DNA of 64,000 nt from Arthrobacter alpinus (GCF_001445575.1 NZ_CP013200.1:3348001-3412000); one strand, 5' to 3'; shown: positions 38,453 to 48,675, counted from the first letter of the stretch. Notes: a model not told the origin generated them from the sequence alone. Translations and numbers: made by a program.

Positions 38453-39568
38453 ATGGATACCAAAGCTGTGGCACTGGGCATGCCTGAACTTCGCCCCGTC
38501 TCCCCCGGACTTGGTGCGCCCCGGACCGGCGGCGCCGAAACCGGCCTGCTGGACCAATTCGGCAGGGTCGCCACAGACATGCGTCTGTCCCTAACGGATA
38601 AATGCAATTTGCGCTGCACCTACTGCATGCCAGAGGCCGGTTTGGAGTGGCTCAAAAAGGACAAGCTCCTGACGGCCGCCGAGATTGTTCGGCTGGTAGG
38701 TCTGGGCGTGAATCGCCTCGGCGTGCGAGAGCTGCGGTTGACCGGTGGCGAGCCGCTGGTGAGGGCCGATCTTGTGCAGATCATTGCGGCACTGCGAAAA
38801 AACCACCCTGACTTGCCCATCTCACTGACCACCAATGGTGTGGGGCTGGCGAAGAAGGCTCAGGCACTGGCCGACGCCGGGCTGACGCGCCTGAATGTCT
38901 CCATGGACACCATTCACCACGACGCGTTCTTGCAGCTCACCCGCCGCCCGTTCCTCGACCAGGTCAAGGCCGGGATTGAGGCCGCCGCTGCCGCAGGCAT
39001 GAAACCCATTAAGATCAACGCCGTGCTTCTCCGCGGCATCAATGACACCACCGCGGCGGAGTTGCTGCAGTGGTCCCTGGAGCGTGACTACGAACTGCGT
39101 TTCATTGAACAAATGCCGCTCGACGCCGATCACGGCTGGACGCGCGATGGCATGATCACCGCCGCCGAAATCCGCGCCCTGATCGCCACCGACTTTGAAC
39201 TCACACCGGATCCGCGCGCCCGCGACGGTGCACCTGCTGAACGCTTCGAAGTCCGGCGCCACGGGTCAACAGAGCTGCTGGGCACCGTGGGCATCATCGC
39301 CTCGGTCACGGAACCGTTTTGCGCAGATTGCCGCCGCACCCGCATCACGGCCGAGGGCAAGGTCATGAGCTGCCTGTTCTCCCTGACCGAAGTTGACCTG
39401 CTGGAGCTGTTGCGTGCTGGTACTTCCGCGCACGACGACGACGCCGTCACCGCCCGCTGGCAAGACGCCATGTGGGCCAAGCCGCGCGCACACGGCATGG
39501 GGCACCCCGGTCTGGGAGACGCCGACTTTGTCCAGCCGGACCGCAGCATGAGCGCCATTGGAGGATAA
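38453..39568 (+). CDS. moaA: GTP 3',8-cyclase
   Basis: 371 residues, radical-SAM enzyme for the first step of molybdopterin synthesis. The N-terminal cluster is C-N-L-R-C-T-Y-C-M, the second cluster C-A-D-C with a later C in V-M-S-C-L-F, and the C-terminal Gly-Gly needed for catalysis is present (S-M-S-A-I-G-G). The first ~35 residues are a variable extension. moaD begins two bases after the stop. Confidence 0.97.
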   Translation: MDTKAVALGMPELRPVSPGLGAPRTGGAETGLLDQFGRVATDMRLSLTDKCNLRCTYCMPEAGLEWLKKDKLLTAAEIVRLVGLGVNRLGVRELRLTGGEPLVRADLVQIIAALRKNHPDLPISLTTNGVGLAKKAQALADAGLTRLNVSMDTIHHDAFLQLTRRPFLDQVKAGIEAAAAAGMKPIKINAVLLRGINDTTAAELLQWSLERDYELRFIEQMPLDADHGWTRDGMITAAEIRALIATDFELTPDPRARDGAPAERFEVRRHGSTELLGTVGIIASVTEPFCADCRRTRITAEGKVMSCLFSLTEVDLLELLRAGTSAHDDDAVTARWQDAMWAKPRAHGMGHPGLGDADFVQPDRSMSAIGG

Positions 39569-39570
39569 GC

Positions 39571-39852
39571 ATGCACATACGATTCTTCGCCGCAGCCGCA
39601 GCCGCAACAGGTGTTGAGGAACAGCGCGTAGACCTAGTAACACTGGCCGAATCCGCACCGTTCACACTGGCGGACCTTTCGGCGTATCTGGTAGCCAGCT
39701 TCCCGGTGTCAGCCTCCAGCCACGCTCCCCCGCTGGCCGACATCCTGACCCGGTGCAGCTTCCTGGTCAACGAGGTATCCACGCGCGACCTGGCCCGGGC
39801 GCTCACGCCTAGCGACGTGGTGGACGTGCTGCCGCCGTTTGCCGGCGGCTAA
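39571..39852 (+). CDS. moaD: Molybdopterin synthase sulfur carrier subunit
   Basis: 93 residues, ubiquitin-like. It starts M-H-I-R-F-F-A-A-A and ends in the required F-A-G-G tail that is thiocarboxylated. GGAGGATAAGC precedes the ATG and overlaps the moaA stop. Together with MoaE on the other strand, the locus encodes a full moco pathway except the MoaD-activating MoeB. Confidence 0.92.
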   Translation: MHIRFFAAAAAATGVEEQRVDLVTLAESAPFTLADLSAYLVASFPVSASSHAPPLADILTRCSFLVNEVSTRDLARALTPSDVVDVLPPFAGG

Positions 39853-39891
39853 CGATCACAGAAGGCCGGGACCTTGGAGCCGCGAGACAAC

Positions 39892-39957
39892 AAATGCCGC
39901 CGCTCCTGCTCATTGCCACCGTTATAACGGTGGCAATGAGCAGGAGCGGCGGCATTT
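39892..39957. terminator. 66-bp perfect palindrome between convergent genes
   Basis: Every base of 39892-39924 is complementary to 39925-39957, centred on GTTATAAC with no loop. It starts AAATGCCGCCGCTCC, and TTTTG follows on the plus strand. It lies between moaD (+) and the M16 peptidase (-), so it probably ends both transcripts. Confidence 0.8.
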
Positions 39958-39975
39958 TGTGCCAAAGAGAACGGG

Positions 39976-41334
39976 CTACAGGCCGAAGGTTTCGGTTTCC
40001 TCGAAAGGACCAACTACTGTGATGGTGCGCGGGGATGCCGCGAGCTCACGGGCCAGATCCTGGATTTCCTCCGCCGTGACTGCACGGATGCGGTTAAGGG
40101 TCTCGTCAATATCCAGGAACTGACCCGAGACAAGCTCGGAGCGGCCCAGACGGGACATGCGCGAGCCGCTGTCCTCCATGCCCAAGACAATCCCACCCGA
40201 GAGTTGCCCCAGGGCTTTCTTCAATTCTTCCGCGGTTACGCCGTGTTCCGCCAGCTTGTCCAGTTCTGCTTCCAGCAGTCCGATGACCTGGCCCACCTTG
40301 GCCGGTGAGCAGCCAGCGTACATGCCGAAGTAGCCCGTATCGGCATAGGAGGAAGCGAAGGAGTAAGTGGAGTACACCAGTCCCCGCTTCTCCCGGATCT
40401 CCTGGAAGAGCCGCGAGGACATGCCGCCGCCAAGAATCGAGTTCAGCACGCTCATGACGTAGCGGCGTGAATCGGTGGCACGCAAGGACGGGCAGCCCAG
40501 AATGATATTGGCCTGCTCCACTTGACGCTTCACCACGTGCAGCCCGGCGGTCCCGGTGACCGCAACGGCTTCACTGGCGCGGCGCTGCGCGGGGGCAACG
40601 CCTTCATCCAAAGACCATCCGGCCGTGCGCAGAGCCTTGAGGACCTGCTTGCAGACGTCGTCGTGGTCGAGGCCGCCAGCAGCGGTGATGACCAGCGTTT
40701 CAGGACGATAGTGCTTTTGGTAGTGCTCCCACACGGACTCTCGCGGAACGGTCTTGATAGCCTCCGGAGTGCCCCCGATGGGACGTCCTAGGGCGTGGTC
40801 ACCCAGGACTGCTGCAACAAAATTCTCATGTGCAACATCAGTCGGGTCATCGCCATCCATGGCGATTTCCTCGAGGATGACGTCGCGTTCCTGCTCCAGC
40901 TCTTCCGGATCAATCACGGCGGAGGTGACCATGTCAGCAATGACGTCGATGGCCATGGGCAGGTCGGTGTCAAGCACGCGTGCGTAATAGCAGGTGCTTT
41001 CCTTGGCAGTGGCAGCGTTAGACTCCCCGCCCACCTCGTCAAAGGCGGACGCAATTTCCAGTGCTGTCCTGCGTTTGGTTCCCTTGAACAGCAGGTGTTC
41101 AAGGAAATGGGTTGAGCCGTGTTGGCCCTCGGTTTCATCCCGAGAGCCAACACCAACCCAGAACCCGATTGTCGCACTGCGCTGTCCGGGCATGGACTCA
41201 GTGAGAACCCGTACTCCCCCGGGCAGGACCGAGCGGCGCACAACGGCGCCGCCGGCCTGACCGGAGATTACGGTGGAGTCACTGCCATTGTGGCCGTCAG
41301 CAGCGCTAAGAAGCGGCAAAAGGGTGATCGCCAT
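39976..41334 (-). CDS. M16 family zinc protease
   Basis: 452 residues, pitrilysin type. The inverted zinc motif H-F-L-E-H is in T-H-F-L-E-H-L-L-F and the third ligand Glu is in A-T-A-K-E-S-T. The second half carries the inactive M16 domain with E-I-R-E-K-R-G-L-V-Y. It corresponds to PepR of mycobacteria, which also follows pnp. Its ATG lies three bases after the pnp stop. Confidence 0.93.
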   Translation of the reverse strand: MAITLLPLLSAADGHNGSDSTVISGQAGGAVVRRSVLPGGVRVLTESMPGQRSATIGFWVGVGSRDETEGQHGSTHFLEHLLFKGTKRRTALEIASAFDEVGGESNAATAKESTCYYARVLDTDLPMAIDVIADMVTSAVIDPEELEQERDVILEEIAMDGDDPTDVAHENFVAAVLGDHALGRPIGGTPEAIKTVPRESVWEHYQKHYRPETLVITAAGGLDHDDVCKQVLKALRTAGWSLDEGVAPAQRRASEAVAVTGTAGLHVVKRQVEQANIILGCPSLRATDSRRYVMSVLNSILGGGMSSRLFQEIREKRGLVYSTYSFASSYADTGYFGMYAGCSPAKVGQVIGLLEAELDKLAEHGVTAEELKKALGQLSGGIVLGMEDSGSRMSRLGRSELVSGQFLDIDETLNRIRAVTAEEIQDLARELAASPRTITVVGPFEETETFGL

Positions 41335-41337
41335 GAA

Positions 41338-43578
41338 TTATTCAGCAGCACCTTCGGTAACTACTTCTTCAGCGACTTCCTCGTCACCGGCAACAACCGG
41401 TGAGAGTGAGAGCTTGCCGCGGTCATCGATCTTGGTGATTTCCACCTGAATCTTCTGCCCAACGGAAACTACGTCATCTACGTTGTCCACGCGCTTGCCG
41501 TCGGCTAGCTTGCGGAGCTCGGAGATGTGCAGCAGACCATCCTTGCCCGGTGTGAGCGAAATGAACGCACCGAACGTAGTGGTCTTAACAACTGTGCCCA
41601 GGTAACGCTCGCCGATCTCAGGAACCTGAGGGTTGGCGATGGCGTTGATCGCTGAACGAGCGGCGTCAGCTGACGGACCGTTCGTTGCCCCGATGTAAAC
41701 CGTGCCGTCATCTTCAATGGAGATGTCAGCGCCGGTGTCTTCCTGGATCTGGTTGATCATCTTGCCCTTCGGCCCAATGACCTCGCCGATCTTATCCACG
41801 GGGATCTTGACCGCGATGACGCGAGGAGCGAACTCAGAGAGCTCGTCCGGAACGTCGATGGCGCTGGTCAGAACGCTGAGGATGTGCAGGCGTGCTTCGC
41901 GTGCCTGCTTCAGAGCAGCGGCCAAAACGGAGGCCGGGATGCCGTCAAGCTTGGTGTCCAGCTGGATAGCCGTAACGAACTCGGCGGTACCGGCAACCTT
42001 GAAGTCCATGTCGCCGAAAGCATCTTCGGCGCCGAGGATATCGGTCAGGGCAGCGTAGCGAGTCTGGCCATCAACCTGGTCGGAGACCAAGCCCATAGCG
42101 ATACCTGCAACAGGTGCCTTCAACGGCACACCAGCGTTGAGCAGCGACAGGGTCGATGCGCAAACGGAACCCATGGAGGTGGAGCCGTTAGAGCTCAGTG
42201 CCTCGGATACCTGACGGATGGCGTAAGGGAACTCTTCACGCGATGGCAGAACGGGCACGATTGCGCGTTCAGCCAAGGCACCGTGACCGATTTCGCGGCG
42301 CTTGGGCGAGCCCACGCGGCCGGTCTCACCGGTGGAGTACGGGGGGAAGTTGTAGTTGTGCATGTAGCGCTTGCGCGTTACCGGGCTCAACGAGTCAATC
42401 TGCTGTTCCATCTTGAGCATGTTCAACGTGGTAACACCCAGGATCTGGGTCTCGCCGCGTTCGAAGATAGCCGAACCGTGGACGCGAGGCAGGACCTCAA
42501 CCTCGGCAGTGAGCTGGCGGATGTCCGTCAGGCCACGGCCGTCGATGCGAATCTGCTCGGTGAGGATGCGCTGGCGGATGACGTGCTTGGTCACGGAGCG
42601 GAAAGCTGCTGAGAGCTCCTTTTCGCGTCCTGCGAAGTCGGCGGCCAAAGCGGCAACAGTCTCATCCTTCAAGGCGTCGGAGGCGTTGTCGCGCTCCTGC
42701 TTGTCGGCGATGGTGAATACGGCGGCCAGCTTGGTAGCGGCAGCCTTCTCAACGGCGGCGTAAGCATCATCTTCGTAGTCGAGGAAGATGGGGAACGTCA
42801 CTGTCGGCTTGGCGGCGCGAGCAGCCAAATCAGCCTGAGCTTCACACAGTGCCTTGATGAACGGCTTAGCAGCCTCGAGGCCCTCGGAAACGATCTCTTC
42901 GGTAGGAGCCTGGTGGCCCTGTTCCTTGATGAGCTTCCAGGAGTTGTCCGTAGCTTCCGCTTCAACCATCATGATGGCTACATCGTCGCCGGCAACTTTA
43001 CCGGCAACAACCATGTTGAACACGGCGTTTTCCAGTTCGGAGTGCTTCGGGAAAGCAACCCACTGGGGGCCCTGTCCGTCGTCGATCAAGGCAACGCGAA
43101 CGCCACCGATGGGGCCGGAGAACGGGAGACCGGAGAGCTGCGTTGACATGGAGGAAGCGTTGATAGCTACCACGTCGTAAAGCACGTCGGGGTTGATGGC
43201 CAGAACCGTCACAACGATCTGAACTTCGTTGCGCAGACCCTTGACGAATGCCGGGCGCAACGGGCGGTCCATCAGGCGGCAAGCCAGGATGGCTTCCGTC
43301 GAGGGGCGGCCTTCGCGGCGGAAGAAGCTGCCCGGGATGCGGCCAGCAGCGTACATGCGCTCTTCCACATCAACGGTCAGCGGGAAGAAGTCAAAGCCTT
43401 CGCGCGGGTGCTTGCCAGCTGAGGTAGCTGAGAGCAATACGGTGTCTTCGTCGATGTAGACCATGGCCGCACCTGCGGCCTGCTGGGCAAGGCGTCCGGT
43501 TTCAAAGCGGATGACGCGCTTGCCGTAGCGACCGTTATCAATAACGGCCTCTGAATACTGAATCTCGGGACCCTCCAT
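41338..43578 (-). CDS. pnp: Polyribonucleotide nucleotidyltransferase
   Basis: 746 residues. Two RNase PH domains (about 10-245 and 330-570) with an alpha linker, a KH domain ([11 protein letters not shown]) and an S1 domain ([19 protein letters not shown]). It degrades RNA 3' to 5' phosphorolytically; actinobacterial enzymes also make pppGpp (GpsI). GGAGGTGA precedes the start at ideal distance. Confidence 0.98.
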   Translation of the reverse strand: MEGPEIQYSEAVIDNGRYGKRVIRFETGRLAQQAAGAAMVYIDEDTVLLSATSAGKHPREGFDFFPLTVDVEERMYAAGRIPGSFFRREGRPSTEAILACRLMDRPLRPAFVKGLRNEVQIVVTVLAINPDVLYDVVAINASSMSTQLSGLPFSGPIGGVRVALIDDGQGPQWVAFPKHSELENAVFNMVVAGKVAGDDVAIMMVEAEATDNSWKLIKEQGHQAPTEEIVSEGLEAAKPFIKALCEAQADLAARAAKPTVTFPIFLDYEDDAYAAVEKAAATKLAAVFTIADKQERDNASDALKDETVAALAADFAGREKELSAAFRSVTKHVIRQRILTEQIRIDGRGLTDIRQLTAEVEVLPRVHGSAIFERGETQILGVTTLNMLKMEQQIDSLSPVTRKRYMHNYNFPPYSTGETGRVGSPKRREIGHGALAERAIVPVLPSREEFPYAIRQVSEALSSNGSTSMGSVCASTLSLLNAGVPLKAPVAGIAMGLVSDQVDGQTRYAALTDILGAEDAFGDMDFKVAGTAEFVTAIQLDTKLDGIPASVLAAALKQAREARLHILSVLTSAIDVPDELSEFAPRVIAVKIPVDKIGEVIGPKGKMINQIQEDTGADISIEDDGTVYIGATNGPSADAARSAINAIANPQVPEIGERYLGTVVKTTTFGAFISLTPGKDGLLHISELRKLADGKRVDNVDDVVSVGQKIQVEITKIDDRGKLSLSPVVAGDEEVAEEVVTEGAAE

Positions 43579-43879
43579 ATGAGAGTCACCTCCATTTCTT
43601 GGTAGATGTTCGTCTTTGAACCCCTGTCAAGGATCACCACCGTATATTCGTCCCAGGATCACCACCGGATCATACTGTGGCTCTCTGTACAACATCCGGT
43701 CTTCGATCGAGGCCCACGGGCTAGAAGCGTCAAAAAGCTTCGTCCCGGAGGCCACTACCGAGGACCGCGAATGCGTGAATGCGGTGGTTCTTCCTTGCGA
43801 TGCAGGGATTGGCAGTGCTGGTGTGCCGCACGCCTAAGCGGTCGGCACACCTTTCACAATATAGGTTCCTACACTGTGA

Positions 43880-43937
43880 AAGGCGGCCTTCCATCACCAA
43901 AAGACACGAAGTCTCCGGCAAAAAGGAAGGCCGCCTT
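43880..43937 (-). terminator. Long hairpin between rpsO and pnp
   Basis: GGAAGGCCGCCTT (43925-43937) pairs perfectly with AAGGCGGCCTTCC (43880-43892) across a 32-base loop. A further stem, GGTGTGCCG with CGGCACACC, lies near 43818-43848. They may limit read-through from rpsO into pnp or serve as RNase III-type processing sites. No gene is seen in 43579-43948. Confidence 0.6.
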
Positions 43938-43948
43938 GGATCACCTAA

Positions 43949-44218
43949 TTAGCGACGCAGGCCGAGGCGCTCGATGAGCGTACGGTAACGGGCGATGTCG
44001 GTGTCCTTGAGGTAACCGAGCAAGCGACGACGACGTCCAACCAGGCCCATGAGGCCGCGGCGGGTGTGGTGATCGTGCTTGTGCATCTTGAGGTGTTCGG
44101 TCAGATCGGCAATGCGTCGTGAGAGCATTGCTACCTGAACCTCAGGCGAACCTGTGTCGCCTTCGCTGGTTGCGAAAGCCTGCATGATTTCTTGCTTTAC
44201 AGCGGCTTCAAGTGCCAC
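43949..44218 (-). CDS. rpsO: 30S ribosomal protein S15
   Basis: 89 residues, full length. [16 protein letters not shown] and [15 protein letters not shown] are the classic motifs that bind the 16S three-way junction. rpsO-pnp is a near-universal gene pair. Confidence 0.99.
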   Translation of the reverse strand: MALEAAVKQEIMQAFATSEGDTGSPEVQVAMLSRRIADLTEHLKMHKHDHHTRRGLMGLVGRRRRLLGYLKDTDIARYRTLIERLGLRR

Positions 44219-44393
44219 AAGTAACTCCTATGAATGTGCCGTGAACACGATTATCTATCTTCGGCGCAATCGCTTGGCCGAACATGGATGAATCTAGCCA
44301 CCACGGACTGCAGCCAGATTCCACCTTTCAGCTTAGTGCAGAAAGGTTGCTTAAGTCGAAGCAGGTGAGCGAAACGTCACTGTGGTGTTTGAC

Positions 44394-45335
44394 TCAACCA
44401 AGAATGGTTCGAGTGTCAACGACGTCTTGGTGCATCTGTTCAATAAGCGCTTCCGGCCCGGTGTAGGCCACCATTCCACGCAGTCGCTGCACAAACTCCA
44501 CCACCACGTGCTGGCCGTACAGGTTGAATGCCTCGACGGGCTCTTCAGGACGGTCAATGACATAAGCCTCAACCTGGCGGCTGACACCAACAAAGGTGGG
44601 GTTCGAGCCAACGGAGATAGCGGCAGGCCAGCGGTGCCCGTGCGTATCAGTCAACCAGCCGGCATAGACCCCGTCAGAGGGGATAATGCCGCACGCATCC
44701 GGGGACAGGTTCGCCGTGGGAAATCCAAGTTCACGGCCACGGGCGGCGCCATGCACCACTTCCCCGCTCATGGTGTGTGCGCGGCCAAGGACTTGGGCGG
44801 CTGTGTCCACCGCACCCTTGTGCAGGGCCTCGCGTACCCAGGTGGAGGACCAGCGGCGGTCGTGGCCCTCATCATTGACAACCACGACGTCGAAGCCCAA
44901 CTCCGCGCCCAGGCTCACCATAGTGGTGAGATCCCCGGTGTTGCCTTTGCCGAAGCGGACATCGTGGCCCACCACAACTGCGCATGAGCGCAGCCCGTCA
45001 ACAAACACACGGCGGACAAACTCTTCGGGAGTCTGTTGTGCGAATTCCAGCGTGTAAGGAAGAACCAGAACGCCGTCCAGACCCAATGCGGCCATGGCCG
45101 CGAGCTTGTCGGCTAGTCCCATGATCTGGGCTGGCGCCGTATCCGGGCGATGGATGAGGGCCGGGTGCGGATCAAAGGTCAAGGCCACGGACTTCGCACC
45201 GCGGGCCTGCGCTTCGGCACGCACCTGGGCCAGGACTTCCTGGTGCCCCCGGTGGAGCCCATCAAAGTTACCCAGGGTGACCACACACGGGCCAAAGTCC
45301 TGGGGAACTTCATCTAATGAGTTCCAAATCTGCAC
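44394..45335 (-). CDS. ribF: Bifunctional riboflavin kinase/FAD synthetase
   Basis: 313 residues. The N-terminal FMN adenylyltransferase domain has G-N-F-D-G-L-H-R-G-H-Q; the C-terminal riboflavin kinase domain begins with G-R-E-L-G-F-P-T-A-N-L. It makes FMN and FAD. It is downstream of truB and upstream of rpsO, the usual order. I saw no riboswitch before it. Confidence 0.97.
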   Translation of the reverse strand: MQIWNSLDEVPQDFGPCVVTLGNFDGLHRGHQEVLAQVRAEAQARGAKSVALTFDPHPALIHRPDTAPAQIMGLADKLAAMAALGLDGVLVLPYTLEFAQQTPEEFVRRVFVDGLRSCAVVVGHDVRFGKGNTGDLTTMVSLGAELGFDVVVVNDEGHDRRWSSTWVREALHKGAVDTAAQVLGRAHTMSGEVVHGAARGRELGFPTANLSPDACGIIPSDGVYAGWLTDTHGHRWPAAISVGSNPTFVGVSRQVEAYVIDRPEEPVEAFNLYGQHVVVEFVQRLRGMVAYTGPEALIEQMHQDVVDTRTILG

Positions 45336-45415
45336 TACGTTTCCTCATTCATTAGGTATTCGGCACGGGGTGGCTGCGCACGAATCAATCACAGATGTCT
45401 CAAGCAACTCCAAGA

Positions 45416-46606
45416 TTACCCTTTAGCGACTACTGCTCCGGTCCACGGATGTTGGGGTTGCTGCGGATCCCCCGCTGCCAGTGAGAGCACCCAGCTGTCT
45501 GCCGGAGTGCCGCGATCGCTATAAGCACCGCGTAGTTCTCCGTCAAAGCTAAAGCCCAGCTTCCAGGCAAGTTTGCGGCTGGCCCAGTTCGGCGCCATGG
45601 CTTGCCAGTGGGCAAAACTGAGATTGAGGTGATTGAAGGCGTAGTCAAGGAGCAACCGCACGGCCGCTTCGGAAGCACCGGTTCCACGGGATGGTGCGCC
45701 CATATTAATGCCGATGGATGCTACCCCGGGGTTCTTGCATTGCAAATCAATTGTGCCAAGGAGCTGGTCCGTGGCCGTATCAGCTACGGCGAAGGTCAGC
45801 GTATGCCCCTTGCGCCAACCATCGACGGTGATGTTCTTGATGAAGTATTCGGCGTGCTCCAAGGAGTAGTTCAACGGAACAGTGGTCCACCGGACGGCTT
45901 CAAGGTCGCGGCAGATCGCGACCAGCGCCGACGCATCGGTCATGGCCAGCGCCCGCAACGTCACGGTAGTGCCGGTGAGTACCGGGGCCACGGGATCCAA
46001 ATCCAGTTCGCGCTCCTGGCGCAGCTCCCGTTGCTTCCAATGCGCAGCACTCTGGGCATAGACCAAACCGTCGGCCACTTCACCGTCCACGTGCCCGTAG
46101 CCGGGGATCTGGGCCGCCAACGTGAATCCGCTGCGCTGCGCCAAGGAGGAACTCCCGCGGTTCCCGGCAGTGCAGTTCCAATGCAAGTGGCTCAAGCCAA
46201 GATTTCCAAAAGCGTAGCCGCACAACAGCTCCATGGCTCGCTGCGCCGTTCCGGTGCCACGACCTGACGGCAACATCTTGATGCCGACATGGGCCGATCC
46301 CCCGCGCTCGGTGGAAAAGATGTCCTGCAAGCTCAAAGTTCCCATCACTTCGGGGGTTCCTTGATGTAGCTCTTCGATGGCGAAACGCAAGTTGGTGCCG
46401 CTCTCCCAGCCGTCGGCAATGTGCCCGTCAATGAATCCGAGGGCCGCACCATTGTCCATGGTGGCCACAGACCCGGTCCACTTAACATTGGCAGGGTCCC
46501 GATGGATGGCGGCAAAGGCGTCGGCATCCTCCGCGGTAAAGCGTCGCAGGGTGGTGACGCCATCGCTCAGGGTGGGGTTGGTAGCCACGCTTTCGCGTGA
46601 ACTCAC
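45416..46606 (-). CDS. Tandem GNAT N-acetyltransferase
   Basis: 396 residues made of two RimJ/RimL-like acetyltransferase domains, each with a full N-terminal T-L-R strand. The acetyl-CoA loop is P-S-G-R-G-T-G-T-A in domain 1 and P-S-R-G-T-G-A-S-E in domain 2. Both end with the N-R-G-S-S/N-W-A-S-R-K helix. Such proteins usually acetylate N-terminal or small-molecule amines; the substrate here is unknown. The start is a GTG that overlaps the preceding stop (GTGA). Confidence 0.87.
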   Translation of the reverse strand: MSSRESVATNPTLSDGVTTLRRFTAEDADAFAAIHRDPANVKWTGSVATMDNGAALGFIDGHIADGWESGTNLRFAIEELHQGTPEVMGTLSLQDIFSTERGGSAHVGIKMLPSGRGTGTAQRAMELLCGYAFGNLGLSHLHWNCTAGNRGSSSLAQRSGFTLAAQIPGYGHVDGEVADGLVYAQSAAHWKQRELRQERELDLDPVAPVLTGTTVTLRALAMTDASALVAICRDLEAVRWTTVPLNYSLEHAEYFIKNITVDGWRKGHTLTFAVADTATDQLLGTIDLQCKNPGVASIGINMGAPSRGTGASEAAVRLLLDYAFNHLNLSFAHWQAMAPNWASRKLAWKLGFSFDGELRGAYSDRGTPADSWVLSLAAGDPQQPQHPWTGAVVAKG

Positions 46607-47055
46607 TTCGCGTCGCGGTGGCGGTACAGCCAGATCAACCCGATGATGGGCAGGAGCAGCGGAATGTAGCCGTAGCCCTGGCCAAACTTGCTCCATACGC
46701 TAGCGTGCTGGAATGCGGCCGGATCAAACAGGCTCAGGGCCCCAACCACCAGGACGCCGATGAGCTCAATGCAAATGGCGATCGTAGCAACCTTGGCCCA
46801 CGTGGCACCGGGCTTGGCCAGGGAGATGGTCGCCACGATGTACACAACGGCTGCAAATGCGGAGAGCGAGTATGCCAAGGGAGCGTCAGCGAACGATGTG
46901 GCGATTTGAAAGCTTGCCCGGGCCGTTGCCGAGAGGGCGAAAATACCGTAAACCGCTATCAGCAGGCGTCCGGGGCCAGAGGTCCGTCCCTCTGGAACGT
47001 GGCCTGCAGTCTTGTCGGCTTTGCCCGATCCGTTGATGTTGTCGGTGAGGCGCAT
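46603..47055 (-). CDS. Hypothetical membrane protein
   Basis: 150 residues, four hydrophobic helices (from L-L-I-A-V-Y-G-I-F-A-L, A-V-V-Y-I-V-A-T-I, I-E-L-I-G-V-L-V-V-G and I-P-L-L-L-P-I-I-G-L-I-W-L-Y) after a ~28-residue polar N-terminus. Similar genes follow truB in Arthrobacter-type genomes. Function unknown. It is coupled to the GNAT gene by a four-base overlap and lies two bases after the upstream membrane-protein gene. Confidence 0.8.
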   Translation of the reverse strand: MRLTDNINGSGKADKTAGHVPEGRTSGPGRLLIAVYGIFALSATARASFQIATSFADAPLAYSLSAFAAVVYIVATISLAKPGATWAKVATIAICIELIGVLVVGALSLFDPAAFQHASVWSKFGQGYGYIPLLLPIIGLIWLYRHRDAK

Positions 47056-47057
47056 AT

Positions 47058-47461
47058 TTATAGTCCTAAGAGGGGGTTAAGTGCCTGCGCGGGGACGGCC
47101 GTCCCGTACCAAATTTGTCCCATGCGGGCCAGCATGACCACCGAGGTGATACCCACGGCCCCCATGACGTAGTTGGACCAATGGGTGCGTTCCATCATGG
47201 CCCAATAGAAGGCGGCCACCGGCAGCATCGCCACGGTGAAGACGTAGCCCCAGAACTCCCACCCTGCACCGGCCAGCGATTCCCCGCTGAGTAGGCGCAC
47301 GGCGGATGCGATGGCGTAAATGATAATGAAAAGTTCGACGGCGGCCAGGGCCAGCAAGGTGACATCGTTGGGTTTCTTTTCATCACCGCGGCAACGATGC
47401 ACACGATCGTGGAGGCCAGCCCCACCACCATGCCACTAATGAGCCAAGGGTCCAGCGTCAT
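47058..47461 (-). CDS. Hypothetical membrane protein, frameshifted as read
   Basis: The first frame (from 47461) gives M-T-L-D-P-W-L-I-S-G-M-V-V-G-L-A-S-T and a helix up to A-V-M-K; the -1 frame then continues with K-K-P-N-D-V-T-L-L-A-L-A-A-V-E and three more helices, to the stop at 47058. One missing A in the run at 47377-47380 (T on the plus strand) explains the break. The repaired product is ~134 residues with four helices. Its ATG overlaps the truB stop (ATGA), which supports the N-terminus. Confidence 0.75.
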
Positions 47462-48561
47462 GCGTTCGGCTCCGAGGAGGTTTCCGTCGTCGCGGAGGCA
47501 TCAGGCACTGCTGCTGGAACAGGTGCAACTACTGCCGGTGCTGGGTCCGGAGGGAAGACCAAAACAGGCTTGGCGTACCTGCCAGCATCAGCGAGCAGGG
47601 CCACCAGCCGACCATCCGGCGCGAAGGCGGCTGCCGGCGCCTCGACGGTGTGGTTACCGTCAACGCTGGGCGGAATGCGCCGACCAAAGGACAGCTCAAT
47701 GGTCTCCTCAGCCGTCAGTTCACGCACCGGCATCAGGGCGCGGGCGGCATCTGCAATGTCCAGGATGCGTAAATCGCTCGCAAGTTCTTCAAGGGTGCGA
47801 GCCTGATCCAAGGTGTACGGTCCCACACCGCTGCGACGCAGCGCCGTCAGGTGGCCGCCAACTCCCAGGCCACTCCCCAAATCACGAGCCAGCGCACGAA
47901 TATAGGTACCTGAGGAACAGCTCACGGTGACATCTACATCAACCCAGGCAACGCCGTCGTGAGTCTGGATCTCGTCAGTCTGAATCTCGGCAGTCTGGAT
48001 CTCTGCAGGGTCATTCCCGTCAGTATCGGCCCCGTCAACGTGCGCGGGGGCCTCATGGGTGCCGCGGCGGATGTCCAGGACCTCGAATTCGTGAATGGTG
48101 ACGGGCCGCGACGCCAGCTTGACGTCTTCGCCGGCGCGCACCCGAGCATAGGCGCGTTCGCCGTTGACCTTGATGGCACTGACGCTGCTGGGGACCTGTT
48201 CAATGGGTCCGCGGAGCTGGGCAATGCCGGCCTCGATGGCTTCGTCGGTGACGGCATGTGCGGACGCGGTGTGGGTAACCTCACCCTCGGCGTCGTCGGT
48301 GACCGTAGCAACGCCCAGTCTGATGGTGGCCTCATACCTTTTGGAGGTGCCGACAATATAAGTCAGCAGGCGGGTGGCTTTATTGATGCCAACCACCAAA
48401 ACCCCCGTGGCCATTGGGTCCAAGGTGCCTGCATGTCCCACTTTTCGGGTCCCAGCAAGCCTTCGCATCCGGCCAACCACATCGTGGCTGGTCCATCCCT
48501 GCGGTTTATCTACAATTACCAGTCCAGAAAGCACGCTTTGAAGTATATCCGCTCCGGGCAC
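47458..48561 (-). CDS. truB: tRNA pseudouridine-55 synthase
   Basis: 367 residues, longer than usual TruB (~300). The catalytic motif H-A-G-T-L-D-P-M-A-T-G-V-L contains the nucleophile Asp. An acidic insert near residues 170-205 contains a threefold E-I-Q-T repeat, and a Pro/Ala tail of ~35 residues ends the protein. TruB isomerises U55 in tRNA and acts as a tRNA chaperone. The start is uncertain: GTG at 48561 or GTG at 48534, the latter nearer the family N-terminus. Confidence 0.94.
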   Translation of the reverse strand: MPGADILQSVLSGLVIVDKPQGWTSHDVVGRMRRLAGTRKVGHAGTLDPMATGVLVVGINKATRLLTYIVGTSKRYEATIRLGVATVTDDAEGEVTHTASAHAVTDEAIEAGIAQLRGPIEQVPSSVSAIKVNGERAYARVRAGEDVKLASRPVTIHEFEVLDIRRGTHEAPAHVDGADTDGNDPAEIQTAEIQTDEIQTHDGVAWVDVDVTVSCSSGTYIRALARDLGSGLGVGGHLTALRRSGVGPYTLDQARTLEELASDLRILDIADAARALMPVRELTAEETIELSFGRRIPPSVDGNHTVEAPAAAFAPDGRLVALLADAGRYAKPVLVFPPDPAPAVVAPVPAAVPDASATTETSSEPNA

Positions 48562-48675
48562 TCCACCATGCTGCGGGGTCCAGATGGTGAGTTGTCCCCA
48601 TCGCGCACCGGTAGCCTCCTTAGATACGCTATTCGCAGTACTAACTATGCATTGACCAACCTCAGACGGAGAATC

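Noticed and set aside
44219..44393. tRNA or riboswitch between rpsO and ribF
   Set aside because: No T-loop (GTTCGA-type) or FMN-riboswitch core could be found by eye.
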